The position numbers and the translations under genes are program-made. Below the pieces are notes generated by a model, which saw only the letters and a list, made by a program, of their open reading frames with translations, had not been told where the DNA came from and did no database searches. A stretch of DNA of 5,705 bases from an uncultured Bacteroidia bacterium (GTDB taxonomy: Bacteria > Bacteroidota > Bacteroidia > Bacteroidales > UBA932), in assembly GCA_902766985.1 (NCBI GenBank), contig CACXFP010000229.1, positions 1-5,705 on the forward strand, given 5' to 3'. Position 1 is the stretch's first letter. The number at the start of each line of letters is the position of its first letter. This document shows, piece after piece, positions 4,839 through 5,705 of the stretch.

Positions 4839-5705
4839 ATGTCGGATTATGTAGTATCAGCACGCAAATACAGGCCGGACTCTTTCGAGAGCCTGATAGG
4901 CCAGGATACCATCGCAAAGACCCTCAAGAATTCAATCCTCCGGGGTCAGTTGGCCCATGCCTATCTCTTCTGCGGCCCCCGTGGCGTCGGAAAGACCAGC
5001 ACCGCCCGGATATTCGCCAAGACCATAAATTGTGCCAATCCCACGAAGGACATGGAGCCTTGCGGCCATTGCGAGTCCTGCGAGTCCTTCCAGGAGGGCC
5101 GTTCCTATTGCATCCACGAACTCGACGCCGCGTCCAACAACGGAGTCGAAGACATCAAGTCCCTGATGGACCAGGTGCAGATTCCTCCCCAGGTCGGGAA
5201 GTACAGCGTGTATATAATCGACGAGGTCCACATGCTTTCCACTGCGGCCTTCAATGCCTTCCTCAAGACCCTCGAGGAGCCGCCGGCACACGCTATATTC
5301 ATCCTTGCCACGACTGAGAAGCATAAGGTCCTCCCCACCATCCTCTCCCGTTGCCAGACTTATGACTTCAACCGCATCAGCGTGTCCGACATGGTGCGGA
5401 ACCTGAGGTCCATCGCCGAGAAGGAGGGGATTAAGATCGACGACGAGTCCCTCCATGTAATAGGCCAGAAGGCTGACGGGGCGATGAGGGACGCGCTGAC
5501 CATCTTCGACCAGACGGTGGCTTTCTGCGGGACCGACGTGAAATATGAGGATGTGCTGAGGAACCTGAACGTCCTTGATTATGAGTACAGTTTTTCCCTT
5601 GTCGAGGATTTCCTGAGGGGAGATTATGCTGCGGCTTTGAGGACTTTCGACGAGGTGCTTTCCAAAGGGTTCAACGCACTCCATTTCGTGGGAGCCCTCA
5701 GTTCC
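4839..5705 (+). CDS. dnaX: DNA polymerase III subunit gamma/tau, N-terminal part (cut by window edge)
   Basis: The first 289 codons of DnaX, the AAA+ clamp-loader ATPase that loads the sliding clamp onto primed DNA; the 3' end lies right of the window. The start is the ATG at 4839, giving MSDYVVSARKYRPDSF, the usual DnaX opening; the frame has a stop at 4821 just upstream. Key motifs: Walker A GPRGVGKTS (46-54) with Lys52; a four-cysteine zinc module at Cys65, Cys75, Cys78 and Cys81; ELDAASNNGV (94-103); Walker B VYIIDEVH (124-131) with Asp128 and Glu129; the sensor 1 region ATTE (157-160); the arginine finger in LSRC (Arg171); and the sensor 2 motif GAMRDAL (214-220) with Arg217. All catalytic positions are intact. 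Residues from about 235 onward begin the third, oligomerisation domain. The tau-specific C-terminal region, and whether frameshifting makes a gamma form, cannot be seen here. It is divergent from the leftward unit. Confidence 0.97.
   Translation, partial: MSDYVVSARKYRPDSFESLIGQDTIAKTLKNSILRGQLAHAYLFCGPRGVGKTSTARIFAKTINCANPTKDMEPCGHCESCESFQEGRSYCIHELDAASNNGVEDIKSLMDQVQIPPQVGKYSVYIIDEVHMLSTAAFNAFLKTLEEPPAHAIFILATTEKHKVLPTILSRCQTYDFNRISVSDMVRNLRSIAEKEGIKIDDESLHVIGQKADGAMRDALTIFDQTVAFCGTDVKYEDVLRNLNVLDYEYSFSLVEDFLRGDYAAALRTFDEVLSKGFNALHFVGALSS

Noticed and set aside
4547..5317. A 256-codon plus-strand open frame spanning the start of the unknown secreted protein, the intergenic region and part of dnaX.
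   Set aside because: It runs antisense to one gene and out of frame with the other. The translation is low-complexity and Arg/Pro-rich in the dnaX part, typical of a shadow frame.
4932..5684. A 250-codon open frame on the minus strand inside dnaX.
   Set aside because: It lies wholly antisense to a clear DnaX with intact motifs, and its translation shows no recognisable domain. Long antisense frames are expected when codon third positions are GC-rich.
1..5705. A search for CRISPR repeats, tRNA or rRNA genes, insertion sequences, toxin-antitoxin pairs or a defence system.
   Set aside because: The window is nearly filled by intact genes of known or conserved type. No arrayed repeats, tRNA-like folds, transposase motifs or defence domains were seen.

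Overview
The window looks like an ordinary chromosomal segment from a member of the Bacteroidota, most likely the order Bacteroidales. Three things suggest this. The DnaX protein has the style of that group. Starts are not preceded by clear Shine-Dalgarno sequences. Three intergenic sites match the Bacteroidota -7 promoter element TAnnTTTG. Coding sequence is fairly GC-rich with many G/C third positions, while the dnaX promoter region is AT-rich, which would fit a higher-GC Bacteroidales lineage. The genus cannot be fixed from the sequence alone.

Layout from left to right. (1) 1-452, minus strand: N-terminal half of an inositol-monophosphatase-family enzyme, cut by the window edge. (2) 453-574: divergent intergenic region with a good -7 element for the next gene and a small inverted repeat. 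(3) 575-1603, plus: an LD-carboxypeptidase (peptidase S66) carrying a lipoprotein signal. (4) 1610-1981, minus: a four-helix DUF486 membrane protein, convergent with the carboxypeptidase and only 6 bp from it. (5) 2033-2665, minus: a SAM-dependent O-methyltransferase. (6) 2670-3902, minus: an M16 zinc peptidase with intact HxxEH site. (7) 3922-4782, minus: a secreted protein of unknown function. (8) 4783-4838: AT-rich divergent promoter region with back-to-back -7 elements. (9) 4839-5705, plus: N-terminal part of dnaX (DNA polymerase III gamma/tau), cut by the window edge.

The unknown secreted protein, the M16 peptidase and the methyltransferase are separated by 19 and 4 bp and are probably one transcription unit read leftwards from the dnaX intergenic region. 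The DUF486 gene follows after 51 bp and may belong to it. The products do not form an obvious pathway: they look like housekeeping or envelope-related genes in a conserved neighbourhood. I found no mobile element, CRISPR array, RNA gene or clear new system. The points most worth checking are the unknown secreted protein tied to the M16 peptidase, the nearly leaderless dnaX start with interlocked divergent promoters, and the lipoprotein form of the LD-carboxypeptidase.
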